In this document: in pieces, positions 5,347 to 5,371 of the stretch
Layout: each line of letters begins with the position of its first letter
How positions within the stretch are numbered: the stretch's first letter is position 1
Assembly (NCBI GenBank): GCA_023132105.1
Contig: JAGLYS010000333.1
Location: 1 to 5,371, forward strand
Direction: 5' to 3'
DNA: 5,371 nucleotides
Source of the DNA: Caldifarciminota bacterium
GTDB lineage: Bacteria; Hydrothermota; 32-111; QNBC01
Notes under the pieces: model-generated
Seen by the model: only the letters and a program-made list of their open reading frames with translations
Database searches by the model: none
What the model was told of the DNA's origin: nothing
Position numbers and translations under genes: made by a program

Positions 5347-5371
5347 TTAAAATATTACTATCTTACCTGTT
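5347..5371 (-). CDS. possible last codons of a minus-strand gene entering from the right edge
   Basis: One minus-strand frame is open from the window edge to a TAA at 5347-5349 and reads TGKIVIF before the stop. The other two frames are closed within the same 25 bases. The hairpin just downstream and the independent promoter of the next gene suggest that a gene does end here. Seven codons are too few to identify it; a GKIVI-like ending occurs in several enzyme families. Confidence 0.3.

Noticed and set aside
1..5371. CRISPR arrays, tRNA or rRNA genes, insertion sequences
   Set aside because: No spaced direct repeats, cloverleaf-like segments, transposase motifs or terminal inverted repeats were seen.

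Overview
The window comes from an AT-rich bacterial genome, probably a diderm: one gene has a Sec-type signal peptide without a lipobox, and another looks like the tail of an outer-membrane barrel protein with SdrD-B-like repeats. Good Shine-Dalgarno sequences precede three genes, and several promoter candidates are of TTGACA/TATAAT type, so the promoters are not of the Bacteroidota kind. I cannot name the phylum; an uncultivated lineage such as Elusimicrobia or WOR-3 would fit, but this is a guess.

Left part (1-3046). A 5'-truncated plus-strand gene (1-1209) encodes the end of a large surface protein with two tandem SdrD-B-like domains. A short minus-strand gene for an exported 133-residue protein (1193-1594) converges on it and overlaps its last 17 bases. 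Upstream of that small gene lies a near-perfect sigma-54 promoter (1618-1633). About 95 and 116 bases upstream of the predicted transcription start are two TGTA-N10-TACA palindromes whose centres are exactly 21 bp apart. The next gene on the same strand (1727-3046) is an NtrC-type sigma-54-activating response regulator, and its stop codon lies inside the distal palindrome. Together these form a self-contained circuit: response regulator, tandem enhancer sites, sigma-54 promoter, exported small protein. This is the most interesting content of the window.

Middle part (3047-4969). A 148-bp divergent intergenic region carries overlapping sigma-70-type promoter candidates. To its right are three plus-strand genes: a small SpoU/TrmH-family RNA methyltransferase, a DUF3307 membrane protein, and a QueT-family queuosine-precursor transporter subunit. 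The last two share one base at a TAATG stop-start junction. A TTGACA/TATTAT promoter overlaps the methyltransferase stop codon and would start transcription about two bases before the DUF3307 ATG, so that mRNA may be leaderless. Both the methyltransferase and QueT bear on RNA modification.

Right end (4959-5371). A DUF3467 protein on the minus strand overlaps the end of queT by 11 bases and has a consensus-like promoter and Shine-Dalgarno. Upstream of it a strong GC-rich hairpin (5310-5333) probably ends the next minus-strand gene, of which only the last few codons may be visible (5347-5370).
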